A stretch of DNA of 64,000 nucleotides, taken from the NCBI GenBank assembly GCA_963779805.1, contig CAVZZN010000003.1:248001-312000 (forward strand), in the 5' to 3' direction. How positions within the stretch are numbered: position 1 is the stretch's first letter; every line of letters begins with the position of its first letter. This DNA comes from CAIWHR01 sp963779805 (GTDB taxonomy: Bacteria > Pseudomonadota > Gammaproteobacteria > Burkholderiales > Casimicrobiaceae). Below are positions 45,678-56,303 of this stretch, piece after piece. The notes under the pieces were generated by a model. That model was not told where the DNA came from, did not search any database, and saw only the letters and a program-made list of their open reading frames with translations. Both the position numbers and the translations under genes were made by a program.

Positions 45678-47024
45678 TCAGCGCATGCCTGGCAGGACCC
45701 CGCGCATGCCGCGCATCATCTTCTGCACGCCGCCCTTGGCGACCATCTTCATCATCTTCTGCGTCTGCTCGAACTGCGCGAGGAGCTGATTCACTTCCTG
45801 CACCGTGACGCCCGCGCCGGCGGCGATCCGGCGCTTGCGCGAGGCCTTGAGCAGCTCGGGCTTGTGCCGCTCCGCAGGCGTCATCGAGTTGATGATGCCT
45901 TCGATGCGCGCGATCTTCTTCTCGTTGACGTCCGCACCCTGTGCGGCCCGCGCGAGCTCGGCCGGGAGCTTGTCCATCAGCCCGGCGAGTCCGCCCATCT
46001 TGCGCATCTGCCCGATCTGCAGCTTGAAGTCCTCGAGATCGAAGCCCTTGCCCGACTTCACCTTCTTTGCGAGCTTCTGCGCCTGCTCGATGTCGACGGT
46101 GCGATGCGCGTCCTCGATGAGCGAAAGCACGTCGCCCATGCCCAGGATGCGCGAGGCCATGCGCTCCGGATGGAACACTTCGAGGCCTTCGATCTTCTCG
46201 GCAACGCCGACGAACTTGATCGGGGCACCGGTCACGTGGCGCACCGACAGCGCGGCACCGCCGCGCGCATCGCCGTCGAGCTTGGTGAGGATCACGCCGG
46301 TGAGCGGCAGCGCCTCGCGGAACGCACGCGCCGTGTTGACGGCATCCTGGCCCTGCATCGCGTCGACCACGAACAGCGTCTCGATCGGCTTCACGGCCGC
46401 GTGCAGGTCGCTGATCTCCTGCATCATCTCGGTATCGATCGCGAGGCGGCCGGCGGTGTCGACGATCAGCACGTCGTTGTAGTGCCGGCGCGCCCAGTCG
46501 ACCGCGTCCCTCGCGATCGCCACCGGTTTCTGGTCGGGCGTCGAGGGGAACCAGTCCACGCCGACCTGACCGGCGAGCGTGTGCAACTGGTCGATCGCGG
46601 CCGGCCGGTACACGTCCGTCGACACGAGCAGCACCTTCTTGCGGCCTTCGCGCAGCAGGCGTGCGAGCTTCGCAGCGGTGGTCGTCTTGCCTGCGCCCTG
46701 CAGGCCCGCGAGCAGGATCACCGCCGGCGGCTGCGTTGCAAGATCGAGCGGCACCGCGGCACCGCCCATGAGCGACGCGAGCTCGCGATGCACCACGCCG
46801 ATCAGCGCCTGCCCGGGCGTGAGCGAGCCGACGACGTCGGTGCCGAGCGCCTTCTCGCGCACGGCCGCGATGAAGTCCTTCACCACCGGCAACGCCACGT
46901 CGGCTTCGAGCAGCGCGAGGCGGACTTCGCGCAGCGCCTCCTGGATGTTGGCTTCGGTCAGGCGCGCTTCGCCGCGCAGCTGCTTGACGACGCGGCCGAG
47001 CCGCTGGGTGAGGTTGTCGAACAT
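45678..47024 (-). CDS. ffh: Signal recognition particle protein Ffh
   Basis: A 448-residue SRP54 GTPase. The N domain is residues 1-95, the G domain has P-loop GLQGAGKTTTAAKLA near 107 and DTAGRL near 190, and the Met-rich M domain (KMMKMVAKGGVQKMMRGMRG) ends the protein. It targets nascent membrane proteins with 4.5S RNA. The frame is unbroken. It is divergent from the CcsA-like gene and 71 bp upstream of rpsP on the same strand. Confidence 0.96.
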   Translation of the reverse strand: MFDNLTQRLGRVVKQLRGEARLTEANIQEALREVRLALLEADVALPVVKDFIAAVREKALGTDVVGSLTPGQALIGVVHRELASLMGGAAVPLDLATQPPAVILLAGLQGAGKTTTAAKLARLLREGRKKVLLVSTDVYRPAAIDQLHTLAGQVGVDWFPSTPDQKPVAIARDAVDWARRHYNDVLIVDTAGRLAIDTEMMQEISDLHAAVKPIETLFVVDAMQGQDAVNTARAFREALPLTGVILTKLDGDARGGAALSVRHVTGAPIKFVGVAEKIEGLEVFHPERMASRILGMGDVLSLIEDAHRTVDIEQAQKLAKKVKSGKGFDLEDFKLQIGQMRKMGGLAGLMDKLPAELARAAQGADVNEKKIARIEGIINSMTPAERHKPELLKASRKRRIAAGAGVTVQEVNQLLAQFEQTQKMMKMVAKGGVQKMMRGMRGVLPGMR

Positions 47025-47182
47025 GGGATCAGTAGGGGCGAGACGCCTGCGCGGCGGGGCCGCGCGGCGGTGGTGCCCGACGGAGGCAGCGCCGGCGGCA
47101 CAAGCCGCCGCGGGGGCTCGTGTAAACTGCAACCGCGCACTTTACTTCGTTTCCGGCCGCGCCGGGCTCGTGCGCAGAACCA

Positions 47183-48016
47183 ATGATTCTACTCCACCTG
47201 GTGCTTCTCGCCCTGTACGGTTACGCCGCGTGGGCGCTGTGGCCCGCGCCCTACGCGGGCGCATCCGCGCCCCCCGGCGCCGCGCCGGCGCCGCGGCCGA
47301 AAGCGGCGAGCTGGACGCCGTGGATCATCCCCGTCGCGCTGGTGCTGCACGCGGGCGTGTGCGCGGCGGACATCGTGATGCCCGAGGGCCTCGACCTCTC
47401 GTTCGGCCACGCGTTGTCGGTGGTGGCGGGACTCGCCGCGGTCATCGCCTGGGGCACGGGGCTCATGCGCACGCTGCCGATGATCGGGGCCGCCGTGCTG
47501 CCGGTGGCGGGCGTGTTCTCGTTCCTGCCCGTGGTGATGCACAGCGCGCGACCGTTTCCCTACGCCGAGGCGCCGTGGGCTGCGGTGCACATCGCCATCG
47601 CGCTCCTCGCCTACGCGCTCTTCATCGTGGCTGCCCTGCACGCCATCGTGCTGATGGGCCTCGAGAAGCGGCTGCACCGCGGACTGTCCGATCCCGCGAC
47701 CGGAGACTTGCCGCCGCTGCTCACGCTGGAAGGCTTCCTCTTCCGACTGGTCGGGCTCGCGTTCGTGCTGCTCACCCTGACCGTGATCACCGGCATCTTC
47801 TTTTCCGAAGCGATCTTCGGCAAGCCGCTCACGTTCAATCACAAGACGGTCTTCTCGATCCTGGCGTGGTTCGTCTACGGCGGCCTGCTCCTCGGTCGTC
47901 GGCGGTATGGCTGGCGCGGACGCGTCGCGCTACGCTGGATCCTGACCGGCACGACCCTCCTGTTCCTGGCGTACATCGGCAGCAAGTTCGTGCTCGAGGT
48001 GTTGTTGCACCGGTGA
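47183..48016 (+). CDS. CcsA/CcmC-like inner-membrane protein (YpjD family)
   Basis: A 277-residue protein with about eight membrane segments in the cytochrome-c-assembly fold: EAPWAAVHIAIALLAYALF near residue 132 contains the conserved His, and FNHKTVFSILAWFVYGGLLL near 215 a second. Family members include haem-handling CcsA, but short YpjD-type proteins beside ffh are of unproven function. The location divergent from ffh is conserved widely. ATG at 47183. Confidence 0.87.
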   Translation: MILLHLVLLALYGYAAWALWPAPYAGASAPPGAAPAPRPKAASWTPWIIPVALVLHAGVCAADIVMPEGLDLSFGHALSVVAGLAAVIAWGTGLMRTLPMIGAAVLPVAGVFSFLPVVMHSARPFPYAEAPWAAVHIAIALLAYALFIVAALHAIVLMGLEKRLHRGLSDPATGDLPPLLTLEGFLFRLVGLAFVLLTLTVITGIFFSEAIFGKPLTFNHKTVFSILAWFVYGGLLLGRRRYGWRGRVALRWILTGTTLLFLAYIGSKFVLEVLLHR

Positions 48017-48199
48017 TGCCGGCGCAACGACACCGCGACTGGCGTCCGTTCGCGTCCCGCAGGAGTTCCATTCGAATGCCGTGCGTAGATCGTGCGATTT
48101 CGTCGCTGCCAGCCGCCGGCGGACCGCGGAGTGCCGAACGCAGATGGCCTATCGCGGTTGCCTGATGGCGCTCGGCTCATGGCGCCCCGCTCGTAGCTG

Positions 48200-49515
48200 A
48201 TGGACTCGATCCCGCTCGGCACTCTCGGCATCGTGCTCGCGGTGCTGCTCGTCACCTCGGGATTCTTCTCGCTCGCGGAGACCGCGATGATGGCGGTCAA
48301 CCGCTATCGCCTGAAGCACGGGCGCACAGCGGCGAACGCGGCGCCAAGACGGCGCTCGTGCTGCTCGGGCAGACGGACCGGCTGCTGGGCGTGATCCTGC
48401 TCGGCAACAATCTCATCAATGCGGCCTCGGCCACGCTGACCACGGTCATCACCGTGCGTCTGTTCGGCAATGGCCAGTGGGCGCTCGCGGCCGGGACGGT
48501 GGCCGTCACGTTCGCGATCCTCGTGGTGTCCGAGATCACGCCCAAGGTCATCGGCGCCGCGCACGCCGACCGCCTGGCGCCCCTCGTGAGCTACCTGCTC
48601 GCACCCATGCTGCGCGCCGTTTCGCCGATCGTGTCCTTCGTGAACCTCTTCGTGCAGGCGCTGCTGCGCGTCATGCGCATCCAGCCGGCCTCGGACACGA
48701 GCTCGGCGCTGACGCAGGAGGAGCTGCGCACGCTCGTGCTCGAGGGCCAGTACTTCCGCGGCAAGCACCGCTCGATGCTCGCCAACATCCTCGACCTGTC
48801 GTCGATCACCGTCGACGATGTCATGACCCCGCGCAACCAGCTGCACGCGATCGACATCTCCGCCCGACCCGCCACCCTGGCGCAGCAGCTCGCGACGTCG
48901 CACCACACCCGACTGCCGGTGTACGAGCACAGCCTGGACAACATCCTCGGCTTCGTGCACGTGAAGCAGGTGCTGCAGCTCCAGCAATCCGACACGGTCG
49001 ATGCGGAGCACCTGCGCGCCATCCTGCGTCCGCCCTACTTCACCCCCGTGGGAACGCCGCTGCTCACCCTGCTGCAGCAGTTCCAGAGCGACCGGCAGCG
49101 TCTCGGCCTGGTGGTCGACGAATACGGCGAGCTGCAGGGCCTCGTCACCATCGAGGACATCGTCGAGGAGATCATCGGCGACTTCACTACCCCTGCTCCC
49201 GACGCGGTCGGGTCGTACGGCCGCTCTGCCGACGGGAGCGTGGTGGTGGACGGCATGGCCCCGCTGCGGACGCTGAACCGCAAGCTGGGGACCAACTTTC
49301 CCCTGGACGGGCCGAAAACACTGAATGGCCTCATCGTCGAGCATCTCGGTGAGATTCCCGACGCCGGCACGCGTGTGGAGCTCGCCGGCCAGGCGCTCGA
49401 AATACTGCAGACACAGGACCGTGCCGTAAAAGTGGTACGCCTGCTGCCGCCCGTAGGCCGTGCGGCGGCGCAAGCTTTACAAGGCCCGGAGGGACGGGCA
49501 TCATCGCCCCGATAA
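48200..49515 (+). CDS. CorC/HlyC-type protein (CNNM and CBS domains), one-base deletion near 48320
   Basis: About 438 residues after correction. A DUF21/CNNM membrane domain (residues about 1-190; LVTSGFFSLAETAMMAVNRY) is followed by two CBS domains (from DDVMTPRNQLHAID to IEDIVEEIIGDF) and a CorC_HlyC domain. Unlike the other shifts here, this one lacks a base: RLKH continues as RAHSGERGAKTALVLL. Homologues affect Mg2+/Co2+ homeostasis. It lies 128 bp before pilB. Confidence 0.9.
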
Positions 49516-49642
49516 CTTTTATGCGCTTGGAATAAGGCACGGCCGGGGGGTTGGCGCGGATTTCTAAAGACGACGCGAAGGCAAGCCGATAACCGAGTAG
49601 GCACGCCCGCAGCCGCACCCTTCCGACCCCGCACCGTCCTCA

Positions 49643-51367
49643 ATGGCCACCCACGTCGCTTCCACCCGCAACATCAGCGGCCTCGCCCGGGCCCTGGCCC
49701 AGCACGGGCTCATGACCGAGACCGACGCCGAGGCGATGCAGTCGCAGGCGCGTACGTCCGGCGTGAGCTTCGTCGAGCAGGTCCTGGCCGGCAAGAAGCT
49801 CTCCCCCGTCCAGCTCGCCACGTTCGCGTCCCGCGCCTTCGGCGTCCCCCTGTTCGACCTTGCGGCGATCGACCTCGAGGACATCCCCAAGGGCCTCGTC
49901 GATCCCAAGATGGCGCAAACCCGGCGCGTGCTGCCGCTGCAGAAGCGGGGCAACCGGCTGTACGTCGCCACATCGGATCCCGCCAACCTGCAGGCCCTGG
50001 ACGAGGTCCGGTTCAAGACAAACCTGGTGATCGAGCCGGTCGTGGTCGAGGACGACAAGCTCGCGGTCGCCATCGCCAAGCTGGGCGACACCCCCAGCAA
50101 GATGCTGCAGGACGCGGCCAACATCGACGATCTCGAGATCGGGCTGACCGATGGCAGCCCGGTGCCGTCCGCCGACGAGGACACCAACTCCGAGGTCGAC
50201 GACGCGCCGGTCGTCAAGTACATCCAGAAGATCCTGCTCGACGCGATCGCGACGGGCGTCTCGGACATCCACTTCGAGCCCTACGAGAAGTTCTACCGCA
50301 TCCGCTACCGCCTCGACGGCGTGCTGATGGAGATCGCGCAGCCACCGCTCGCGATCAAGGACAAGGTCGCGTCGCGGATCAAGGTGATCTCGAAGCTTGA
50401 CATCGCCGAGAAGCGCGTGCCGCAGGACGGACGCATGAAGCTCGTGCTGTCCAAGAGCAAGGCGATCGACTTCCGCGTCAGCACCCTGCCCACGCTGTAC
50501 GGCGAGAAGATCGTGATGCGGATCCTCGACGCCTCGGGCGTGAAGCTCGGGATCGAGGCGCTCGGCTACGATCCGGACCAGCAGAAGCACCTGCTCAACG
50601 CGATCGCGCGTCCGTACGGCATGGTGCTGGTCACGGGACCGACCGGCAGCGGCAAGACGATCTCGCTGTACACGTGCCTCAACATCCTGAACCAGCCGGG
50701 CATCAACATCTCGACCGCGGAGGATCCCGCGGAAATCCAGCTCGCCGGCATCAACCAGGTCAATGTGAACGACAAGGCGGGGCTGACGTTCGCCACCGCG
50801 CTCAAGTCGTTCCTGCGGCAGGATCCGGACGTGATCATGGTCGGCGAAATCCGCGACCTCGAGACCGCCGACATCGCGATCAAGGCGGCCCAGACGGGCC
50901 ACCTCGTGCTCTCGACGCTGCACACCAACGACGCGCCGTCCACGCTGCAGCGACTCGCGAACATGGGCGTGGCGGGCTTCAACATCGCGTCGTCCGTGAT
51001 CATCATCACGGCGCAGCGCCTCGGACGAAAGCTCTGCCCGCAATGCAAGAAGCCCGAGAACGTCCCTCCGGAAGCTCTCCTGCGCGCCGGCTACAGCGAG
51101 GCGGAGCTCGACGGCAGCTGGCAGCTCTTCGGCCCGGTCGGCTGTCCGCACTGCAAGAACACCGGCTACAAGGGCCGCATCGGCATCTACGAGGTGATGC
51201 CGATCTCCGACGAGATGCGCCAGATCATCATGCGCGACGCCAATGCGCTCGAGATCGCGGCACAGGCGCGCCGGGAAGGCGTGCGCAATCTGCGCCAGTC
51301 CGGCCTCCTCAAGGTCAAGGCCGGCATCACTTCGCTCGAAGAGATCGAAGCCGTCACCAACGAATAA
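49643..51367 (+). CDS. pilB: Type IV pilus assembly ATPase PilB
   Basis: A 574-residue GspE-family ATPase. The N-terminal MshEN-like domain covers about residues 1-160; Walker A is VTGPTGSGKTISLYT near 330, Walker B/Asp-box LRQDPDVIMVGEIRDLETAD near 392, the His box HLVLSTLHTN near 418 and the tetracysteine zinc motif CPQCKKPEN ... GCPHCKNTGYKG near 465-515. It powers pilus extension. pilB-pilC-pilD are contiguous with gaps of 15 and 4 bp. Confidence 0.96.
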   Translation: MATHVASTRNISGLARALAQHGLMTETDAEAMQSQARTSGVSFVEQVLAGKKLSPVQLATFASRAFGVPLFDLAAIDLEDIPKGLVDPKMAQTRRVLPLQKRGNRLYVATSDPANLQALDEVRFKTNLVIEPVVVEDDKLAVAIAKLGDTPSKMLQDAANIDDLEIGLTDGSPVPSADEDTNSEVDDAPVVKYIQKILLDAIATGVSDIHFEPYEKFYRIRYRLDGVLMEIAQPPLAIKDKVASRIKVISKLDIAEKRVPQDGRMKLVLSKSKAIDFRVSTLPTLYGEKIVMRILDASGVKLGIEALGYDPDQQKHLLNAIARPYGMVLVTGPTGSGKTISLYTCLNILNQPGINISTAEDPAEIQLAGINQVNVNDKAGLTFATALKSFLRQDPDVIMVGEIRDLETADIAIKAAQTGHLVLSTLHTNDAPSTLQRLANMGVAGFNIASSVIIITAQRLGRKLCPQCKKPENVPPEALLRAGYSEAELDGSWQLFGPVGCPHCKNTGYKGRIGIYEVMPISDEMRQIIMRDANALEIAAQARREGVRNLRQSGLLKVKAGITSLEEIEAVTNE

Positions 51368-51382
51368 GGCTCAGGACCCCCC

Positions 51383-52606
51383 ATGGCCACAGCTGCCCTC
51401 CCGCGGCGCGACGTCAAGGAATTCGTCTTCCTGTGGGAAGGCGTCGACCGCAACAACCGTCAGCTGCGCGGCGAAACGCGCGCCGCGTCGGAGACGGTCG
51501 CGACCACCAACCTGCGCCGGCAAGGAATCCGCGTCACCAAGCTCAAGAAGCAGACCTTCCGCGGCGGCAAGAAGATCACCGATCGCGACGTCGCGTTCTT
51601 CACCCGCCAGCTCGCGACCATGCTGCGCGCCGGCGTGCCGCTGCTGCAGGCGTTCGAGATCGTCGCGCGCGGACACTCCAACGCGCGCTTCTCGCGCCTC
51701 ATGATGGACATCAAGTCGAAGGTCGAGGCCGGCACGAGCCTGTCGGCCGCGTTCCGCGAATATCCGGACCAGTTCGACAACCTGTACTGCAACCTGGTGG
51801 CGGCGGGCGAAACCGCGGGCATGCTGGACGGCATCCTCGAGCGGCTCGCGGTGTACAAGGAAAAGATGCTCGCCATCAAGGGCAAGATCAAGAGCGCCCT
51901 GTTCTACCCGGCCTCGGTGGTCGTGGTCGCGATCGTCGTGGTGTGGGTCATCATGATTTTCGTGATTCCCGCGTTCAAGCAGGTGTTCTCGAGCTTCGGC
52001 GCCGGGCTGCCCGCGCTCACGGAGTTCGTGATCGCGCTGTCCGACTTCATGGTGGCGTACTGGTGGGTGTTCGTGCTCGGCGCGATCGGGGTGGTCACCA
52101 CGTTTTCCTACCTGTGGCGACGATCGGATACGTTCCGCTTCGCCATGGACCGCCTGATGCTCAAGTTTCCGATCGTCGGCGTGATCCTCGAGAAGGCCGC
52201 CATCGCGCGCTGGGCGCGCACGCTGTCGACGATGTTCGCCGCGGGCGTGCCGCTCGTGGAGTCCCTCGACGCCGTGGCCGGCGCGGCCGGCAATCGCGTG
52301 TTCGAGCAGGGCACGCGCAAGATCCAGACGCAGGTCGCCACCGGCACGAGCCTCACCAACGCGATGATGAGCACCACGCTGTTCCCGAACATGGTGCTGC
52401 AGATGACGCAGATCGGCGAGGAATCCGGCGCCCTCGACGGCATGCTGGGCCGCGTCGCCGACTTCTTCGAGCGCGAGGTGGACGACGCGGTGGCATCGCT
52501 CTCCAGCCTGCTCGAGCCGATGATCCTGGCGTTCCTCGGGGTCGTCATCGGCGGCCTCGTGATCGCCATGTACCTGCCGATCTTCAAGCTGGGCTCCGTC
52601 GTCTGA
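51383..52606 (+). CDS. pilC: Type IV pilus inner-membrane platform protein PilC
   Basis: A 407-residue protein with two GspF domains (about residues 70-195 and 270-400), each with a family segment such as FTRQLATMLRAGVPLLQAFE and WARTLSTMFAAGVPLVES, and three membrane helices. It links PilB to the growing pilus. Start ATG at 51383, 15 bp after pilB. Confidence 0.96.
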   Translation: MATAALPRRDVKEFVFLWEGVDRNNRQLRGETRAASETVATTNLRRQGIRVTKLKKQTFRGGKKITDRDVAFFTRQLATMLRAGVPLLQAFEIVARGHSNARFSRLMMDIKSKVEAGTSLSAAFREYPDQFDNLYCNLVAAGETAGMLDGILERLAVYKEKMLAIKGKIKSALFYPASVVVVAIVVVWVIMIFVIPAFKQVFSSFGAGLPALTEFVIALSDFMVAYWWVFVLGAIGVVTTFSYLWRRSDTFRFAMDRLMLKFPIVGVILEKAAIARWARTLSTMFAAGVPLVESLDAVAGAAGNRVFEQGTRKIQTQVATGTSLTNAMMSTTLFPNMVLQMTQIGEESGALDGMLGRVADFFEREVDDAVASLSSLLEPMILAFLGVVIGGLVIAMYLPIFKLGSVV

Positions 52607-52610
52607 TCCG

Positions 52611-53450
52611 GTGGTGACGTTCGATGCCTTGCTGCTCTGGGTCATGGTGCCCCTGGTGGGCCTGTGCGTCGGGAGCTTCCTCAACGTCGTGATCCATCGC
52701 GTGCCGCGCATGCTCGAGCAGCAGTGGCACGCGCAATGCGCCGAGCTCGCGGGCGGTGAGCCGGCCGAAGCGCCCCGCTACAACCTCGTGGTGCCGCGGT
52801 CGCACTGCCCCGGGTGCAACCGTCCGATCCGCGCGATCGAGAACGTCCCCGTCGTGTCGTGGCTCGCGCTGCGCGGGAAGTGCGCCGGGTGCGGCATCCG
52901 GATCTCGGCGCGCTATCCGGTGGTCGAGATCCTCGGCGGCATCGCGGCGGTCGCCGCCGCCATGCGCTTCGGCCTCACGCTGCAGGGGCTCGCCGCGGCG
53001 GGCCTGCTCTGGGCGCTGCTTGCGCTGACGTTCATCGACTTCGACACCCAGCTCCTGCCCGACAACATCACGTTGCCGCTGGTGTGGGCAGGCCTGATCG
53101 TCAACCTCTGGGGACTGTTCGTGCCGATCGGCACGGCCGTGATCGGCGCGGTTGCCGGCTACCTGTCGCTGTGGACCGTGTACTGGGCGTTCAAGCTCCT
53201 GCGCAACAAGGAAGGCATGGGCTATGGCGACTTCAAGCTCCTCGCTGCCCTGGGCGCGTGGCTCGGCTGGCAGCCGCTGCTCGGCATCGCGCTGCTGTCC
53301 TCCCTCGTCGGGGCCCTGGTCGGCATCGGCCTCATCATGTTCAAGGGCCGCGACCACAACATCCCGCTCGCCTTCGGCCCCTATCTTGCGGTAGCGGGGG
53401 CCCTCGCGCTGTTCTGGCGCGGACCCCTTGTCGCGCTGTACATGCCGTGA
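52611..53450 (+). CDS. pilD: Prepilin peptidase/N-methyltransferase PilD
   Basis: A 279-residue polytopic aspartic protease. GSFLNVVIHRVPRML near residue 21, the zinc tetrad CPGCNRPI ... CAGCGIRIS near 65 and 90, and the two catalytic Asp in FIDFDTQLLPDNIT and GYGDFKLLAALGAW are present. It cleaves and N-methylates prepilins. The start is GTG at 52611 (a GTG pair); stop overlaps coaE. Confidence 0.96.
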   Translation: MVTFDALLLWVMVPLVGLCVGSFLNVVIHRVPRMLEQQWHAQCAELAGGEPAEAPRYNLVVPRSHCPGCNRPIRAIENVPVVSWLALRGKCAGCGIRISARYPVVEILGGIAAVAAAMRFGLTLQGLAAAGLLWALLALTFIDFDTQLLPDNITLPLVWAGLIVNLWGLFVPIGTAVIGAVAGYLSLWTVYWAFKLLRNKEGMGYGDFKLLAALGAWLGWQPLLGIALLSSLVGALVGIGLIMFKGRDHNIPLAFGPYLAVAGALALFWRGPLVALYMP

Positions 53451-54085
53451 CCCTCGTCGTCGGCCTCACGGGCGGCATCGGCAGCGGCAAGTCCGCAGTC
53501 GCCGACGCCTTCGGTGAGCTCGGGGTGGAGGTCGCCGATGCGGACGCCGTCGCCCACGCGCTTTCCGCCGGGGGCCGGCCCGGACACGCCGCCATCGTCG
53601 CCACGTTCGGCCCCGAAGTGCTCGATCCGGCCGGCGCCGTCGACCGCGCACGTCTGCGCAGCCTCGTGTTCGCCGATCCGGACGCGAGAGCGCGCCTCGA
53701 GGCGGCGTTGCACCCGCTGATCCGCGCGGCGATCCTGGACGAGGTGCGCGCGTGGTCCGGACCGTACGGCCTCCTGGTGGTGCCGCTGCTGCTCGAGCGC
53801 GGCGGGCTCGTCGGCATCGTCGATCGCGTGCTCGTGATCGACTGCCCCGAGGACGAGCAGGTGCGCCGCGTCATGCAGCGCAGCGGGCTCACCGAGCCGG
53901 AGGTGCGCGCGATCATGGCCACACAGCTCTCCCGGTCGAGCCGCCTCGCGGCCGCCGACGACGTGCTCGACAACAGCGGGCCCGTGACGGCCATCGCGCC
54001 GCAGGTTGCGGAGCTCGATCGACGCTACCGCGCGCTCGCGGCAAGCCGGCAGTCGAGCGCGCGGGCTCCGGCGCAACGCGGCTAG
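53447..54085 (+). CDS. coaE: Dephospho-CoA kinase
   Basis: A 212-residue P-loop kinase: GLTGGIGSGKSAVADAF at residues 6-22, EVADADAVAHAL near 30 and VVPLLLERG near 105. It catalyses the last step of CoA synthesis. The start is GTG at 53447, overlapping the pilD stop (GTGA). pilD-coaE-zapD-yacG is a conserved order. Confidence 0.95.
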   Translation: MTLVVGLTGGIGSGKSAVADAFGELGVEVADADAVAHALSAGGRPGHAAIVATFGPEVLDPAGAVDRARLRSLVFADPDARARLEAALHPLIRAAILDEVRAWSGPYGLLVVPLLLERGGLVGIVDRVLVIDCPEDEQVRRVMQRSGLTEPEVRAIMATQLSRSSRLAAADDVLDNSGPVTAIAPQVAELDRRYRALAASRQSSARAPAQRG

Positions 54086-54127
54086 GGCACAATACGCCAT
54101 GGCCGCCCCGCTTCCGGCGCATCGTCC

Positions 54128-54886
54128 GTGATCCGCTACGAGCATCCGCTGAACGAGCGCATCCGCACGCTCATGCGCCTCGAGGTGCTGTTCCAGCGCA
54201 TCGGGTTCTTTGCCGCGCAGCTCGCACCGCACGATCATCATGCGGCGCTGCTCGCGCTGTTCGAGATCACCGACGTCGCGGCGCGCGCGGATCTCAAGAC
54301 CGATCTCCTGCAGGAGCTCGAGCGGCAGAAGCAGCTGCTCACGCCGCTGCGCACGAATCCCGCGATCGACACGAGCGTGCTCGATCCGCTGCTCGCGGAC
54401 ATCGACCGGGTGAGCGCCAACCTGCTCGGCCAGGCGGGCAAGGTCGGCCAGCACCTGCGCGAGAACGAGTGGCTGATGACCATCAAGCAGCGCACGGTCA
54501 TCCCCGGCGGCGTGTGCGAGTTCGACCTGCCGGCGTATCACTACTGGCTCAACAGCGAGCCGGCGGCGCGGCAGAACGATCTCAGGGCGTGGCTCGCACC
54601 GTTCCTGCCGATCTACGACGGGCTCGTGATCGTGCTGCGCCTCTTGCGCGACAACGGTCGCTCCGCGCGGCACATCGCGTATCGCGGCGTGTTCCAGCTG
54701 ATGCTGACGAGCTCGAAGGTCGCGCAGCTGCTGCGTCTCACGGTGGCCAAGGACCTCGCCTGCGTGCCCGAGATCAGCGCCAACAAGTACGCGCTCAACA
54801 TCCGCTTCGTCGGGCTCTCCAGCATGGAGCGCGGCTCGGTGTTCGACCAGGACGTCGAGTTCGAGCTGATGTTCTGCAACCTGTAG
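54128..54886 (+). CDS. zapD: Cell division protein ZapD
   Basis: A 252-residue helical protein. IRYEHPLNERIRTLMRLEVL at the start and NIRFVGLSSMERGSVFDQDV near the end are characteristic of ZapD (YacF), which cross-links FtsZ filaments. ORF start at 54128 (GTG). The order coaE-zapD-yacG matches E. coli. Confidence 0.95.
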   Translation: MIRYEHPLNERIRTLMRLEVLFQRIGFFAAQLAPHDHHAALLALFEITDVAARADLKTDLLQELERQKQLLTPLRTNPAIDTSVLDPLLADIDRVSANLLGQAGKVGQHLRENEWLMTIKQRTVIPGGVCEFDLPAYHYWLNSEPAARQNDLRAWLAPFLPIYDGLVIVLRLLRDNGRSARHIAYRGVFQLMLTSSKVAQLLRLTVAKDLACVPEISANKYALNIRFVGLSSMERGSVFDQDVEFELMFCNL

Positions 54887-55011
54887 CGACGCGCGCTGTC
54901 CACGCCTGCAGCACGTGCAACTTCGGAGCGCGCGGGCGCGGCGCAGAACGGGCGCACAGCGCGAACGAATTCCACGTACCACGCGAAGCCCGCGCAGCAC
55001 GGGGTGATTGC

Positions 55012-55224
55012 ATGAGTCCGCGCATCGTTTCCTGTCCGCATTGCGGCAATCCGGTCGAGTGGTCGCCGGCATCGCGCTGGCGCCCGTTCTGCTCCGAGCG
55101 CTGCAAGATGATCGACCTCGGCGCATGGGGATCCGAGGCGTATCGCGTGCCCGCCGAGCCGGTCGACCCGGACGACTTTGCCCGCGGCGCGCCGGGTACC
55201 GACGAGCCCGGTCCGAAGCCCTGA
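55012..55224 (+). CDS. yacG: DNA gyrase inhibitor YacG
   Basis: A 70-residue zinc protein. CPHCGNPVEW and RPFCSERCKMIDLGAWGSE supply four cysteines (CxxC...CxxxC). It binds GyrB and inhibits gyrase. It is 125 bp after zapD; the gap holds nothing I can identify. Confidence 0.94.
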   Translation: MSPRIVSCPHCGNPVEWSPASRWRPFCSERCKMIDLGAWGSEAYRVPAEPVDPDDFARGAPGTDEPGPKP

Positions 55225-55228
55225 CAGC

Positions 55229-55249
55229 CGACCCAGGGTCGACCGTGGG

Positions 55250-55253
<4 letters not shown>
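55229..55253. repeat. Dispersed GACCCAGGGTC element, copy 3
   Basis: CGACCCAGGGTCGAC plus CGTGGGTCAA lies 4 bp after yacG and overlaps the stop of the convergent Nudix-ThiE gene. It matches copy 1 in about 20 of 25 positions. Confidence 0.6.
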
Positions 55254-56223
<970 letters not shown>

Positions 56224-56303
56224 CGTCGACTCGGACCGTTCGCGATGCTCGCCGGCGACTCGGCGCGCCGCGCGAGCAGTTCGCGGCCTTTGCGCGTGTC
56301 GCC

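Noticed and set aside
49516..49642. A sigma54 promoter before pilB
   Set aside because: GGCAC and GG-rich sequence are present but no GC element at the required -12 spacing was found.
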